NCBI RefSeq assembly: GCF_001484765.1
Contig: NZ_KQ947380.1
Span: forward strand, 1 to 64,000
Length of the DNA: 64,000 nt
Direction: 5' to 3'
DNA from: Entomohabitans teleogrylli
Lineage (GTDB): Bacteria > Pseudomonadota > Gammaproteobacteria > Enterobacterales > Enterobacteriaceae
Shown here: positions 25,655 through 34,257 of the stretch, piece after piece
How the letters are laid out: each line of letters opens with the position of its first letter
Position numbering within the stretch: position 1 is the stretch's first letter
Notes under the pieces: generated by a model
The model's database searches: none
Told to the model about the DNA's origin: nothing
What the model saw: only the letters and a program-made list of their open reading frames with translations
Made by a program: the position numbers and the translations under genes

Positions 25655-26407
25655 TCAGGCTTCCAGCAACATGCCGAGATCGGCGACGATTGACGTTCCG
25701 CGCAGGGCGCGGGAGCGGGGCGAAATCAGAAACGCCGCGATATCCGCCACCTCCCGGGGTTCCAGCAGCCAGCGGCGCGGCTGGTTTTCATAGCGCTGGT
25801 GCATCTGCGGCCACAGCTCCTGGAGAAACGGCGCCATATCGGTATCCACAATGCCGGCACACACGCCGTTAACCCGGATATCGCGATCGTAAAGCTCGAC
25901 CTCCAGGTAGCTGACGAGGTTTTCCAGCGCCGATTTGGCGATCCCCAGCGGATATTTCGCCAGCACCCGGCGGCTGCCGAGGCTGGAGATGGCGCAGATG
26001 GTGCTGCCTTTCGGCATCAGCGGTACTATCTCCTGGACGCAGGTGACGTTGCCCGACAGATTGGTGTTGAACAGCAGTTTCCAGTCGTTGCGCGTCATCT
26101 CCATAAAGTGTTTGAACGGCGCGGATGCGGCATTGAGCACCAGATGATCGATGCGCTCAACGCCGTCGGCGCGGAGTTTTTTCATCATCTCCTGGATATC
26201 CCGGGGTTCAGAGATATCCCCGCGCGCCAGGCGTACGTTGACATTGCGGGTGCTGGCGACAAAGCGCTGCAGATTGGCGGCGCTTTTCCCCTGCTCCTTG
26301 CGGTAATTGAGGATCAGGTCGTAGCCGTCCGCCGCCAGCGTTTCGGCAATCGCCATGCCGATACCGCGACCGGCGCCGGTGATAAAAACAGTTTGTTCCT
26401 TTGACAT
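25655..26407 (-). CDS. FabL-like enoyl-ACP reductase (SDR family)
   Basis: A 250-residue SDR with cofactor motif TGAGRGIG at residues 10-17 and LNAASAP in the middle. Its active site does not follow the classical Tyr-x3-Lys rule. It reads SSLGS...KYPLGIAKSALENL with the Lys six residues after the Tyr, close to the FabL/FabI pattern (Tyr-x6-Lys) and sharing the FabL landmark SSLGS and a YLEVEL segment. I therefore call it an enoyl-ACP reductase III-like enzyme rather than a ketoreductase. It would saturate double bonds of the growing chain. The start at 26407 has GGGAGAA upstream. Confidence 0.7.
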   Translation of the reverse strand: MSKEQTVFITGAGRGIGMAIAETLAADGYDLILNYRKEQGKSAANLQRFVASTRNVNVRLARGDISEPRDIQEMMKKLRADGVERIDHLVLNAASAPFKHFMEMTRNDWKLLFNTNLSGNVTCVQEIVPLMPKGSTICAISSLGSRRVLAKYPLGIAKSALENLVSYLEVELYDRDIRVNGVCAGIVDTDMAPFLQELWPQMHQRYENQPRRWLLEPREVADIAAFLISPRSRALRGTSIVADLGMLLEA

Positions 26408-26426
26408 ATCAATTCTCCCTGAGCGG

Positions 26427-27752
26427 TCACACGAAGCGGAACGCTTCGGCAATAACAAGTCTTGAGGCACGGCGTGCCGGAATAATCGAGGCGATCAGCG
26501 ACGTCACCAGCGGCAGGGCGCAGGAAAACCAGAACAGATGGATATCCTGATCCCACATCACAAAGGCCAGGTAACCCTGGGTATAACCGGGGGACGGGGG
26601 CATCGGGATCCCGTTGATATTGATAATGCTGGCGATCAGGATGCCGAGGCTGACGCTGAGAATGGAGCCGAGAATACCGGTGATGATCCCTTCAAGGACG
26701 AACAGCCGCCCGATATAGCCGCGGTTCAGGCCGAGCGCGCGCAGGGTGGCTATTTCGCGGGTGCGTTCCACCACATTCATCATCAGGGTATTGCCTATCA
26801 TAAATACCACGATGACGCTGACTATCGACTTGATAAACAAGAAGATCCCTTCAAACAGATTGACCACCTGGTGGTAGAAGATCGCCAGATCGTCCCAGGA
26901 GCGGGCTTCCAGCGGTAGACGCTCCTGCTGGATCAACTGATTAATGCGCGCCAGCACCTGCGGGGTACGGTTGGTATCGTTGAGCATGATGATGATTTTG
27001 CTGACATCATCGGTTTGCAGCAGGCGCTGAGCGGTCTGTAGCGGCATCTTGATGGTGGTGTCGTCATACTCTTTGATACCGGACTGAAAAATGCCGCGTA
27101 CCCGGGAAGACATGGCGTTCTGCCCCCCTTCCGGGTTGACCACCAGCATATCCACCCAGTCGCCGTAGCCGGCGGAGAGGGCGTTGCCGACCCCGGCGCC
27201 GAGGGTTATCTCCTGCGGCCTGACCCGCGACAGATCGCTACCGGAAACAATGGTGTCGAACGAGCCGAGCACCAGCGAGGTTTCCGGTTCGATCCCGGTG
27301 CCGGTGAAGAAGGTTGAGGTGCCGGTATCGTAGCGCGAGATAATGCCGGTAAAGGTTAACTGCCCGGTGATGGTACTGATATCGGCGGCAATCTGCGGAT
27401 CGGCGAGCAGCCGCTGGCGGATAGCCGCGTAGTCGCGGATGGTGTATTGCAGCGAATTACCGGCGCTGTTGTCCAGATAGCCCTGCTGATAGAGCTGGAT
27501 ATGTCCGAGATTGGTGCGGATGGTCTGTTCGCGCAGCGCCCAGAACGAATAATCGACGAACCCGCCGAAGATAAATACCGCCACGCCGCCGAGGGTGATC
27601 GCCAGCAGCGTAATCCCGGAACGGCGGCGCTGGCGGAACAGGTTCAGAAAGGTGTAGCGGATATCGGTGGGTTTGCGCACTGCCGTGATCAGCACGACCA
27701 GCAGCGCGTAAGCAATAATGGCATTCGATATCCAGAACAGCGCATTGCTCAT
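26427..27752 (-). CDS. FtsX/LolCE-type ABC transporter permease
   Basis: A 441-residue permease with the MacB/LolC/LolE layout: an N-terminal hydrophobic segment and a first transmembrane helix (ITLLAITLGGVAVFIFGGF), a large periplasmic domain to about residue 285, then three helices with the FtsX signature (VVERTREIATLRALGL near 330). Such mechanotransmission transporters extract lipids or lipoproteins from the inner membrane rather than pump them through a channel. It pairs with the ATPase two genes upstream. ATG overlaps the preceding stop (ATGA). Confidence 0.9.
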   Translation of the reverse strand: MSNALFWISNAIIAYALLVVLITAVRKPTDIRYTFLNLFRQRRRSGITLLAITLGGVAVFIFGGFVDYSFWALREQTIRTNLGHIQLYQQGYLDNSAGNSLQYTIRDYAAIRQRLLADPQIAADISTITGQLTFTGIISRYDTGTSTFFTGTGIEPETSLVLGSFDTIVSGSDLSRVRPQEITLGAGVGNALSAGYGDWVDMLVVNPEGGQNAMSSRVRGIFQSGIKEYDDTTIKMPLQTAQRLLQTDDVSKIIIMLNDTNRTPQVLARINQLIQQERLPLEARSWDDLAIFYHQVVNLFEGIFLFIKSIVSVIVVFMIGNTLMMNVVERTREIATLRALGLNRGYIGRLFVLEGIITGILGSILSVSLGILIASIININGIPMPPSPGYTQGYLAFVMWDQDIHLFWFSCALPLVTSLIASIIPARRASRLVIAEAFRFV

Positions 27753-28414
27753 TGGTTCACCTCCGCCAGCGGCAGAATGACGTTATCCATCTCCGCCGCC
27801 GACCAGCCGACAACCGGCTGGTTGCCGAGGGCCGCCAGCCGTTCGCCTTCTTCTCCCGACGCGGCCAGCGCCTGGCGCGCGGCGTCGGCTTCGTGGGTTT
27901 TGCCGCAGGCCGCCAGCGCCCGGACGCGCATCAGCGTCACCATCGGCTGCAGGGAGGCCGGAAGCGCGCGCGCTTGTTGCAGCGCGGCGGTATCTTCCAG
28001 CGCCACAACGCAGCGCCCCGTGTTCTGCGGTACGAAGGCGTCCATACGCGCGCGCAGAAAGCGCATGCGCCAGTCGTTTTCGTCGCTTTCCGCCGCTTCA
28101 TCAATAGAGAAAAAGCCCTGCTTGGAGGCTTCCGCGGCGCGCAGATAATTTTTCTTCGCCAGGTAGTGTTCGGCGATAAACAACTGCCCGTAGCCATAAA
28201 ACATCGCGGCGATCCGGCGTTGCGGATGGCGCTGCGCTTCGGCTTTGAGCTGCGCGACGCTATCTTCGAGGGCGCTCAGCGTCGCCCGGCTGGTGATAGC
28301 CTGAATCAGCGGCGTCAGAGGTAGCGCGGCGGCGTCTGGCGGCGGATTCGCCTGCGCGGCGGCGGCCCCCAGCAGCAACAGGGCGGCGGCGCGTTTAAAG
28401 GTGGTGAACATCAT
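27749..28414 (-). CDS. Periplasmic helical-repeat protein of the exporter module
   Basis: A 221-residue protein, signal peptide ending in AQA near residue 22. The mature part is Ala-rich and helical with TPR-like spacing (FYGYGQLFIAEHYLAKKNYLRAAEAS near residues 72-97). I do not recognise a named family. It lies between the ATPase and permease genes and overlaps both, so it likely works with them as a periplasmic adaptor. The overlap with the ATPase gene is about 20 bases. Confidence 0.75.
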   Translation of the reverse strand: MMFTTFKRAAALLLLGAAAAQANPPPDAAALPLTPLIQAITSRATLSALEDSVAQLKAEAQRHPQRRIAAMFYGYGQLFIAEHYLAKKNYLRAAEASKQGFFSIDEAAESDENDWRMRFLRARMDAFVPQNTGRCVVALEDTAALQQARALPASLQPMVTLMRVRALAACGKTHEADAARQALAASGEEGERLAALGNQPVVGWSAAEMDNVILPLAEVNQ

Positions 28415-29105
28415 TTTTTAATTTCCCGTCTTCAATCTCCAGAACCCGGCGCGCGCAGTCCCGTAGCTGGTGTGAGTGGGTGGAGATAACGAACGTGGTC
28501 TTCAGTTCCTGATTCATGGATAACAGCAGATCGATAATCTCCTGGCCGGTGCGGGTATCGAGATTACCGGTGGGTTCATCGGCGACGATCAGCCGCGGGC
28601 GTTTAACCAGCGCCCGGGCAATCGCCACCCGCTGCTGCTGGCCGCCGGACAGCGCCGTCGGCGGACGTTTGTAGTGGGCGGTCAGCCCGACTTTTTCGAT
28701 CATCTCCATGACCTGATCGTGGGCTACCCGGCGGCTGAAGCCGTTGAGCATCATCGGGTAATAGACGTTGTCAAACACGCTCAGTACCGGCAGCAGGTTG
28801 AAAAACTGGAACACAAAACCGATGGCGTCGGCGCGCAGGCGGGCGCTGCGGGTATCGTCAAGGGTCGCCAGGTCGTTTCCCAGTAAATACACATGCCCGC
28901 CGGTGGGGTAGTCGATACCGGCCATCAGGTTGAGCAGGGTGCTTTTGCCGCTGCCGGATGGCCCGCACAGGGCGATAAATTCGCCGTCGTAAATATCAGT
29001 GGTGATGGATTCCAGCGCGCTAATGGCGCCGGGACCTTTACCAAAGCGCTTACTGGCCTGTTGCAGAGAGACCACCGGCAGCGGGCGGGCGTCGTGTAGC
29101 GTCAT
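28395..29105 (-). CDS. MacB/LolD-type ABC transporter ATPase
   Basis: A 236-residue ATPase. Walker A is GPSGSGKST near residue 48, the Q-loop [10 protein letters not shown] near 97, the signature LSGGQQQR near 148 and Walker B LIVADEP near 168. The family pairs with FtsX-type permeases in MacB and Lol systems. GAGGAG precedes the ATG by nine bases. It powers the export module together with the permease downstream. Confidence 0.92.
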   Translation of the reverse strand: MTLHDARPLPVVSLQQASKRFGKGPGAISALESITTDIYDGEFIALCGPSGSGKSTLLNLMAGIDYPTGGHVYLLGNDLATLDDTRSARLRADAIGFVFQFFNLLPVLSVFDNVYYPMMLNGFSRRVAHDQVMEMIEKVGLTAHYKRPPTALSGGQQQRVAIARALVKRPRLIVADEPTGNLDTRTGQEIIDLLLSMNQELKTTFVISTHSHQLRDCARRVLEIEDGKLKNDVHHL

Positions 29106-29353
29106 GGTCGATTCTCCTCAACCCGGGAAGGTAAATGTCCGTCTGGCGGTACTCGCCGCCCCGTCGGGTATTCCGCAAGCGTGGCGCTGCGCCGCCCGGG
29201 GCTTTCTGCGGCGTACCCGCGCTGGCTGAGACCATTTTCTCCTGCGGGCGTATTGCTGCCCGTGAGGCGGATCGGGCAGCGTGCCGCATCCGCGGCGGGC
29301 CTGACTGCCCGGGGCGCCAGTGATCTGGTGAGTGCGGTAACGGCAGGTTTCAT
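29102..29353 (-). CDS. Possible 83-residue coupled ORF, doubtful
   Basis: This frame exactly fills the gap between the ketosynthase-like gene and the ATPase gene: its ATG shares a base with the preceding stop (TGATG) and its stop overlaps the ATPase start (ATGA). That geometry is typical of this operon. Against it, the translation is rich in Arg, Pro and Ala without recognisable structure, and it uses codons rare in the neighbours (AGA, AGG, GGA, CGA). It may only be spacer. Confidence 0.25.
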   Translation of the reverse strand: MKPAVTALTRSLAPRAVRPAADAARCPIRLTGSNTPAGENGLSQRGYAAESPGRRSATLAEYPTGRRVPPDGHLPSRVEENRP

Positions 29354-30402
29354 CACGCGCTTTCCTGTAGCCAGTTATCCAGCAGCCAGACGCCTTTGCC
29401 GTCGAGCACGCTCAACAACCGGTGGCCGGGCCGGGCGGCGGATCGCAACTGGTGCTGCCAGGCCAGCGCCGGATTCATGCAGCCGCTGTCGCCATAAATG
29501 TCAGCCAGCGCCACGCCGCCGACCCCGCCAGGCAGCGCGGCCAGCGCCCGGCGCTGTATCTCATGCATCGTCAGAGCGGGCGGCGCGACGCTGAGCACTT
29601 CGCGGCTGTCAGCGTCCAGATGGCTGCGCCACAGCGCGGCGAGCTGCGCCGCCGCGGGGCGCGGCGCCGACGGCAGCGTCTGGTAGCGGCTGAGGCGCAG
29701 CGTAATTCCCGGGCCGGGGGTTTTTCGCAGGATCAGGCAGCCGGTGCGTTCGACGCTGACCTGGCAGTCGGCCAGGGCGCGGCGGGGGTAGCCCGGGGCG
29801 GGATAGCGCTGCATCTCGGAGAAGGTCAGGGCCGGGAAGCTGCGGAATATCCCGCAGATAATCACGTTGTCGGCCATGTCGCTGTTCAGGCAGTCCTGGG
29901 CGACGCGCAGGGCCGCCAGCAGGCCGTTGCGTTCGCCGCGCAGCTTGCAGGTGAAATGGCGGATAGCGTAATCACGGACAATGTTTTTCGGCAGAATGTC
30001 GACGCTCAGGGCGTCGCGCCAGCTGTTGACCCCTTCAAAGGTGGAGCTTTCACCCCACGAGTCGGCGTAAATCAGCGCATTGCGTTCGTGACGCAGACGG
30101 AAGTCGCCGCGTGATCCGCAGTGCGACACCGCCCGGGCGCAGGTTTCGCTCATGCTGTTCAGCCAGGCGCGGTAGCTGGCTTTGCGCAGCGCTTCGCCCG
30201 CCAGCACATCGCTTTCGGTACCGAAACGGCGGAACAGCCAGTGGCGGCCGCCGCTGCGGGCCAGCGCTTTGTTATACAGCGCCGCTTCCCAGACGTTGAA
30301 CCAGCCCGGGGTGAAGCGCAGCAGCGGGGAATTCGCCTCCGACAGGGCAAAGCCGGCCAGCCAGATGGCATCTTCCGGCAGCGGCGGGCGCGCGTTAGTC
30401 AT
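29353..30402 (-). CDS. Degenerate ketosynthase-like (thiolase-fold) protein
   Basis: A protein of about 349 residues that aligns only loosely with ketosynthases: the ISGSAT-like helix is replaced by HFTCKLRGERNGLLAALRVA near residue 150, where no cysteine occupies the nucleophile position, and ALTMHEIQRRAL lies where the second His region should be. A scaffold, priming or chain-modifying partner of the active ketosynthase is more likely than catalysis. I start at 30402 (GGAGG six bases upstream); it overlaps the end of the previous gene by 8 bases. Confidence 0.6.
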   Translation of the reverse strand: MTNARPPLPEDAIWLAGFALSEANSPLLRFTPGWFNVWEAALYNKALARSGGRHWLFRRFGTESDVLAGEALRKASYRAWLNSMSETCARAVSHCGSRGDFRLRHERNALIYADSWGESSTFEGVNSWRDALSVDILPKNIVRDYAIRHFTCKLRGERNGLLAALRVAQDCLNSDMADNVIICGIFRSFPALTFSEMQRYPAPGYPRRALADCQVSVERTGCLILRKTPGPGITLRLSRYQTLPSAPRPAAAQLAALWRSHLDADSREVLSVAPPALTMHEIQRRALAALPGGVGGVALADIYGDSGCMNPALAWQHQLRSAARPGHRLLSVLDGKGVWLLDNWLQESA

Positions 30403-31612
30403 CATCCACCTCCCGGCAGGCGGAGATCGCCAGCGCAATCACCGAACCATCCAGCCCGGCGCCGTATTTCAGCAGATGCGGCCGGTCCAGCGGCAACGGC
30501 GCGGCGTCGGCGTGCAGGCGGATATCAAGGCTGGCGTCCGGCTGGCTGCGGCTGGTGAGCGCCAGCAGACGCCGCTGCAATAGCGCGTCGGCGGCGATCA
30601 TCAAGTCCTGTACTCCGCTGCAGGTCGAGATATAGCCGATCTGCCCTTTGTAACTGACCACCGGAATCCCCTGGCGGCCCCAGATTTTTTTGATAGCCAT
30701 CGCCTCCGCTTTGTCGCTGGCGATGATGCCGTTGCCGTGGGGCAGAACGGCGCTGATATCGTCAGGCGCCAGACTGGCGGCCCGCAGCGCCTGTTCGAGG
30801 GTCTGGGCGATGGAGCGGAAATCGGCGGTAAAAGCGCTGCCGCCGCCGCTCTGGCAGCAGACCGACGGGTGCAGTACCAGGCGTGGCGTCAGTCCGCGCT
30901 GGCGGGCGTGCCGCGCGCTTTCCAGCACCAGCGCGACGGCGCCGCTGGCGGGCAGAACGCTGCTGTCCGCGGCGCTGAACGGCTGCGACTGACCATCCCC
31001 CAGCATGTCCTGACCGCCGAGGAACAGAATGTCCTGGAGCAACATTTCATTCCAGCCGAGCACCAGCGCCAGATCGGCCTGGCCGGCGGCGAGGGTGGTA
31101 CGCGCCAGATGCAGCGCCGACAGCGACGAGTTACTGGCGCTGTACAGCGCTACCGGGGGCCAGCTCAGACGATAGCGCCTGAGCAGCGCATCAGCCAGCA
31201 GATCCTGGCCGTAGCTGTCGGCATGCAGCCGTTTGATCTGCGGGAAAAACAGTAAATCTTCGCTGTCGTTGCGATCCTGATAACCGAGAAAATCGCCGAT
31301 ATCGGGGCGTACGCCGCTGCCGGTGACATAGACCCGTACCCGCTGGCCGGCCAGAGCGGTTGCCGGCAGCGACGCCATGGCCAGCGCCCGATCGATAACC
31401 TTGCGCAGGCGATCGAAAGGCGCCGGGCGCGGCCGGGCATCGGCGACCACGTGAGGGTTGACCTTCAGACGCATGGTCTGCCAGGCGTCGTCGCTGAACC
31501 ACGGGGAACCGCAGGCCAGTTTCCCGCTCTCCAGACCGGCGATCAGCGCCGGGAAATCCGGCGCATAACCGCTGGCCACCGCCCAGCCGCTGGCGGTAAC
31601 GGTGTGGTTCAC
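30395..31612 (-). CDS. Beta-ketoacyl synthase-like protein, catalytic Cys replaced by Ser
   Basis: A 405-residue ketosynthase-fold protein from a GTG that overlaps the stop of the preceding gene (GTGA). The nucleophile region reads LYSASNSSLSA near residue 156, where the usual TAC motif carries Ser160 in place of Cys. The first His remains (PHGNG, His292) but the second is Gln (YKGQIG). It probably cannot condense. Such proteins act as chain-length or priming factors, or may accept another nucleophile chemistry. It is distinct in sequence from the fused CLF-like domain upstream. Confidence 0.8.
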   Translation of the reverse strand: MNHTVTASGWAVASGYAPDFPALIAGLESGKLACGSPWFSDDAWQTMRLKVNPHVVADARPRPAPFDRLRKVIDRALAMASLPATALAGQRVRVYVTGSGVRPDIGDFLGYQDRNDSEDLLFFPQIKRLHADSYGQDLLADALLRRYRLSWPPVALYSASNSSLSALHLARTTLAAGQADLALVLGWNEMLLQDILFLGGQDMLGDGQSQPFSAADSSVLPASGAVALVLESARHARQRGLTPRLVLHPSVCCQSGGGSAFTADFRSIAQTLEQALRAASLAPDDISAVLPHGNGIIASDKAEAMAIKKIWGRQGIPVVSYKGQIGYISTCSGVQDLMIAADALLQRRLLALTSRSQPDASLDIRLHADAAPLPLDRPHLLKYGAGLDGSVIALAISACREVDDD

Positions 31613-34173
31613 GCGGCATTCCTCAGCAGTATGCTGTAGTAGTTGCCGCCCTCGGTGGCGCCAAGTACCAGCGCGGTGCGCACGGTTTTCTTCAGCGGCG
31701 CGGTCACGAAAGCGATATCGTCGGCGCTGAAATGGTGGGTCCACGGGATCGGCAGAATTTCTCCGCGTTTCATGGTTTCCACCACGACCGCGATATTGAG
31801 AATGCCGATACAGGACTCCACCAGGCCGAACCAGGCGTTGTAGTTCACGAATGGCACGCTGCGCGCCGTCTCTCCGAAGACATCGCGTATCGCGGCGATT
31901 TCCGCGCCGTTGCCGATGGCTGAACCATCGCTGGTGCCGCAGATCAGATCCACTTCGTGCGGCGCGAGCCGGGCCTCCTGCAGGGCCTGGCGGATAGCGG
32001 TCGCCTGGGCGGCGGCGCGGCCGGTGATATCGTGCTGCTGGAAGAAACAGCCATCGTTGGCTTTGCCGTAGCCGATGATTTCCGCGTGAACAGCGGCGCC
32101 TCTGGCCTGAGCGTGGCTGAGGTCTTCGAGCATCAGCATTCCGGCGCCTTCGCCGGGGATATAGCCCTGCGGCTGGGCGCTGTACACCTGGAAGGCGCTG
32201 GCGTCGTGCGTCAGTTGCAGCGGGCTGCTGAGGGCCTGCATATACAGAGTAAACGGCCCCATGTTTTCATCGGCGCCGCCGACAATCACCTGCGGCTGCA
32301 ATGCCTGGCGCACCAGTTCATAGCCATACGTTAAGGCGCCGAGGCCGGCGTTGATCCCGGTGGCCAGCGAGGTGTTATAGCCTTTAATGCTTTCGGAGAT
32401 CGAACAGAAGGTGGCTATCACGTTCATCAGTGAACCGGGAAACTCCGAGGTGCGCACTTTGGTGGGATCGGGAAACAGGCTTTTCAGGTAGCGATCGACC
32501 GTGGACTGCGGCCCTTTGGCCATCCCAAAAATCATGCCCAGCGTCTGGCCGTCGCGCTTAATTTTACGTCCCGCGTCGGCCATCGCCTGGGTCAGGGCCA
32601 GCAGGGCGAAGGTGCTGATCAGATCGGCTTTGCGCGGATCGAAACGGCGCAAAACCTTGCGCGGATCGAGACCGCTAATCTGGTGGTTACCGCCGGTTTT
32701 CTCCAGTTCAGCGTCAATATCCATGCCGCCGAAACGGCGATGCAGATATTCCCGGGTGTCCCGGTTATGGTTGATGCGTTCGAGAATTTCCCGTAGATCG
32801 CGGCGCATCTCTTCATCCAGCGGCAGGGTGTGCAGCGCGGTATTTTGCGGCACCTGCTGCGCCCACATGGTGTCCAGCATCTCTCGGAGGGTATGTCCGA
32901 CGGCCGTCACCGCCCCCATGCCGGTGATCGCGACTCGCCTGGCCTGGTAGTGGCTGGGCGGGCTTTGCTGCGGTTTGATGCTGGCGATAATGCAGCAGTT
33001 GTTGCCGCCGAACGCATAGTTGTTCTTCATGAACAGCCTGACGTCCTTTTCGAGGAAGTCGTTGGGTACGTAGTTGAGATCGCAGTTGGGGCGCGGCGTG
33101 GTGAAATTGAGCGTGGGTAAAATTTTGCCTTCCGGCAGGGTCAGGAAGCAGGCGATCATCTCGATGATTCCCGCCGAACCGATATTGTGCCCGACATAAG
33201 CTTTGGTGGAGCTGACGGGAATATTCATGATGTCCGGAAACACCTTTTTCATCGCCAGGGTTTCGCAGCGATCGTTGGCTTCGGTACCGGTACCGTGGGC
33301 GTTGATGTAATCAATATCTTCGGGGCCGATGCCGGCGTTGCGCAGCGCGTGGCGCATGACCTGTACCGCCCCTTCGCCGCGCGGGTCCGGCGCGGTTTCG
33401 TGCCAGGCGTCGCCGGAGGTGGCATAGGAGACCATTTCGCCGTAAATCGTGGCGCCGCGCGCTACGGCGTGCTCATACTCTTCAAGCATCAGGGCGCCGG
33501 CGCCTTCGCCGATCGACATACCGGGCGTGCCGGAAAAGGGGCTGGTGGGGGTGCGCTTCATGGCGTGCAGGGCATAAAAACCGGCGAAGGTCGGCAGGTA
33601 GATAGGCTCGGTACCGACCACCAGCACGGTGGCGTTTTTGCCGTTCTGAATCAGGTCATAGCCGATCCCCATGGCGTTGGTGCTGGCGGTACAGGCGGTG
33701 GCTACCAGTTCGAAGCCCCCTTTCAGCCCTAGCAGCGATGAGACGATGGCGCTACAGGAGGCAAAACTGCCGGAGACGATGGCTTTCTCCAGCGAAAACT
33801 TTTCCATCTGGCGCTCGATCAGCGGCATAAAGGCTTCGGTGCCGGCGGAAGAGACGCCGATGATCAGCGCAGTGCCATCGCGCAGCGCGCCGCGCGGGAT
33901 ATCGGCCTGGGCGAGGGCCTCATGGCCCACCTTGTAGGCCCACAGGGCGGCGTTATCCAGCGAGGCGGCGGTTTCGTCACTCAGATCCGGCCAGCTCAGG
34001 GGCTGGAGTACCTCTGAGGCGTTGGCGTCTTCAAACCACTGCAAATATTTTTTGCTGGGTTTGATGCCGCAGGTTTTATTAAACAGCGCCTGCCTGAATT
34101 CAGGCACATTGCTGGCAATGGAAGAGAGGTGCCCCATCCCGGTGATCACCACGCGTTTGCGAGTAACAGTCAT
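31609..34173 (-). CDS. Fused ketosynthase and chain-length-factor-like didomain
   Basis: An 854-residue protein made of two ketosynthase-fold domains. The first (about 1-400) has the full active site: Cys161 in ATACTAS, His293 in HGTGTEAND, Lys324 and His329 in KAYVGHNIGSAG. The second (about 411-854) keeps the fold but has YNTSLATG with Leu603 at the cysteine position and CGTSDG in place of HGTGT, so it resembles a chain-length factor. KS and CLF are normally separate polypeptides in type II polyketide systems; a fused pair is known to me mainly from PUFA synthases. The start at 34173 has GGA upstream; an 84-base gap separates it from the GcvT-like gene. Confidence 0.88.
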   Translation of the reverse strand: MTVTRKRVVITGMGHLSSIASNVPEFRQALFNKTCGIKPSKKYLQWFEDANASEVLQPLSWPDLSDETAASLDNAALWAYKVGHEALAQADIPRGALRDGTALIIGVSSAGTEAFMPLIERQMEKFSLEKAIVSGSFASCSAIVSSLLGLKGGFELVATACTASTNAMGIGYDLIQNGKNATVLVVGTEPIYLPTFAGFYALHAMKRTPTSPFSGTPGMSIGEGAGALMLEEYEHAVARGATIYGEMVSYATSGDAWHETAPDPRGEGAVQVMRHALRNAGIGPEDIDYINAHGTGTEANDRCETLAMKKVFPDIMNIPVSSTKAYVGHNIGSAGIIEMIACFLTLPEGKILPTLNFTTPRPNCDLNYVPNDFLEKDVRLFMKNNYAFGGNNCCIIASIKPQQSPPSHYQARRVAITGMGAVTAVGHTLREMLDTMWAQQVPQNTALHTLPLDEEMRRDLREILERINHNRDTREYLHRRFGGMDIDAELEKTGGNHQISGLDPRKVLRRFDPRKADLISTFALLALTQAMADAGRKIKRDGQTLGMIFGMAKGPQSTVDRYLKSLFPDPTKVRTSEFPGSLMNVIATFCSISESIKGYNTSLATGINAGLGALTYGYELVRQALQPQVIVGGADENMGPFTLYMQALSSPLQLTHDASAFQVYSAQPQGYIPGEGAGMLMLEDLSHAQARGAAVHAEIIGYGKANDGCFFQQHDITGRAAAQATAIRQALQEARLAPHEVDLICGTSDGSAIGNGAEIAAIRDVFGETARSVPFVNYNAWFGLVESCIGILNIAVVVETMKRGEILPIPWTHHFSADDIAFVTAPLKKTVRTALVLGATEGGNYYSILLRNAA

Positions 34174-34257
34174 GAGTTTTTTCCGTGTCGGCCAACCAGA
34201 GGTCAAAGAAGGTGAAGACGGGTACGCCGCGGCGCACCCGGGGTGCAGCGACGGCGG

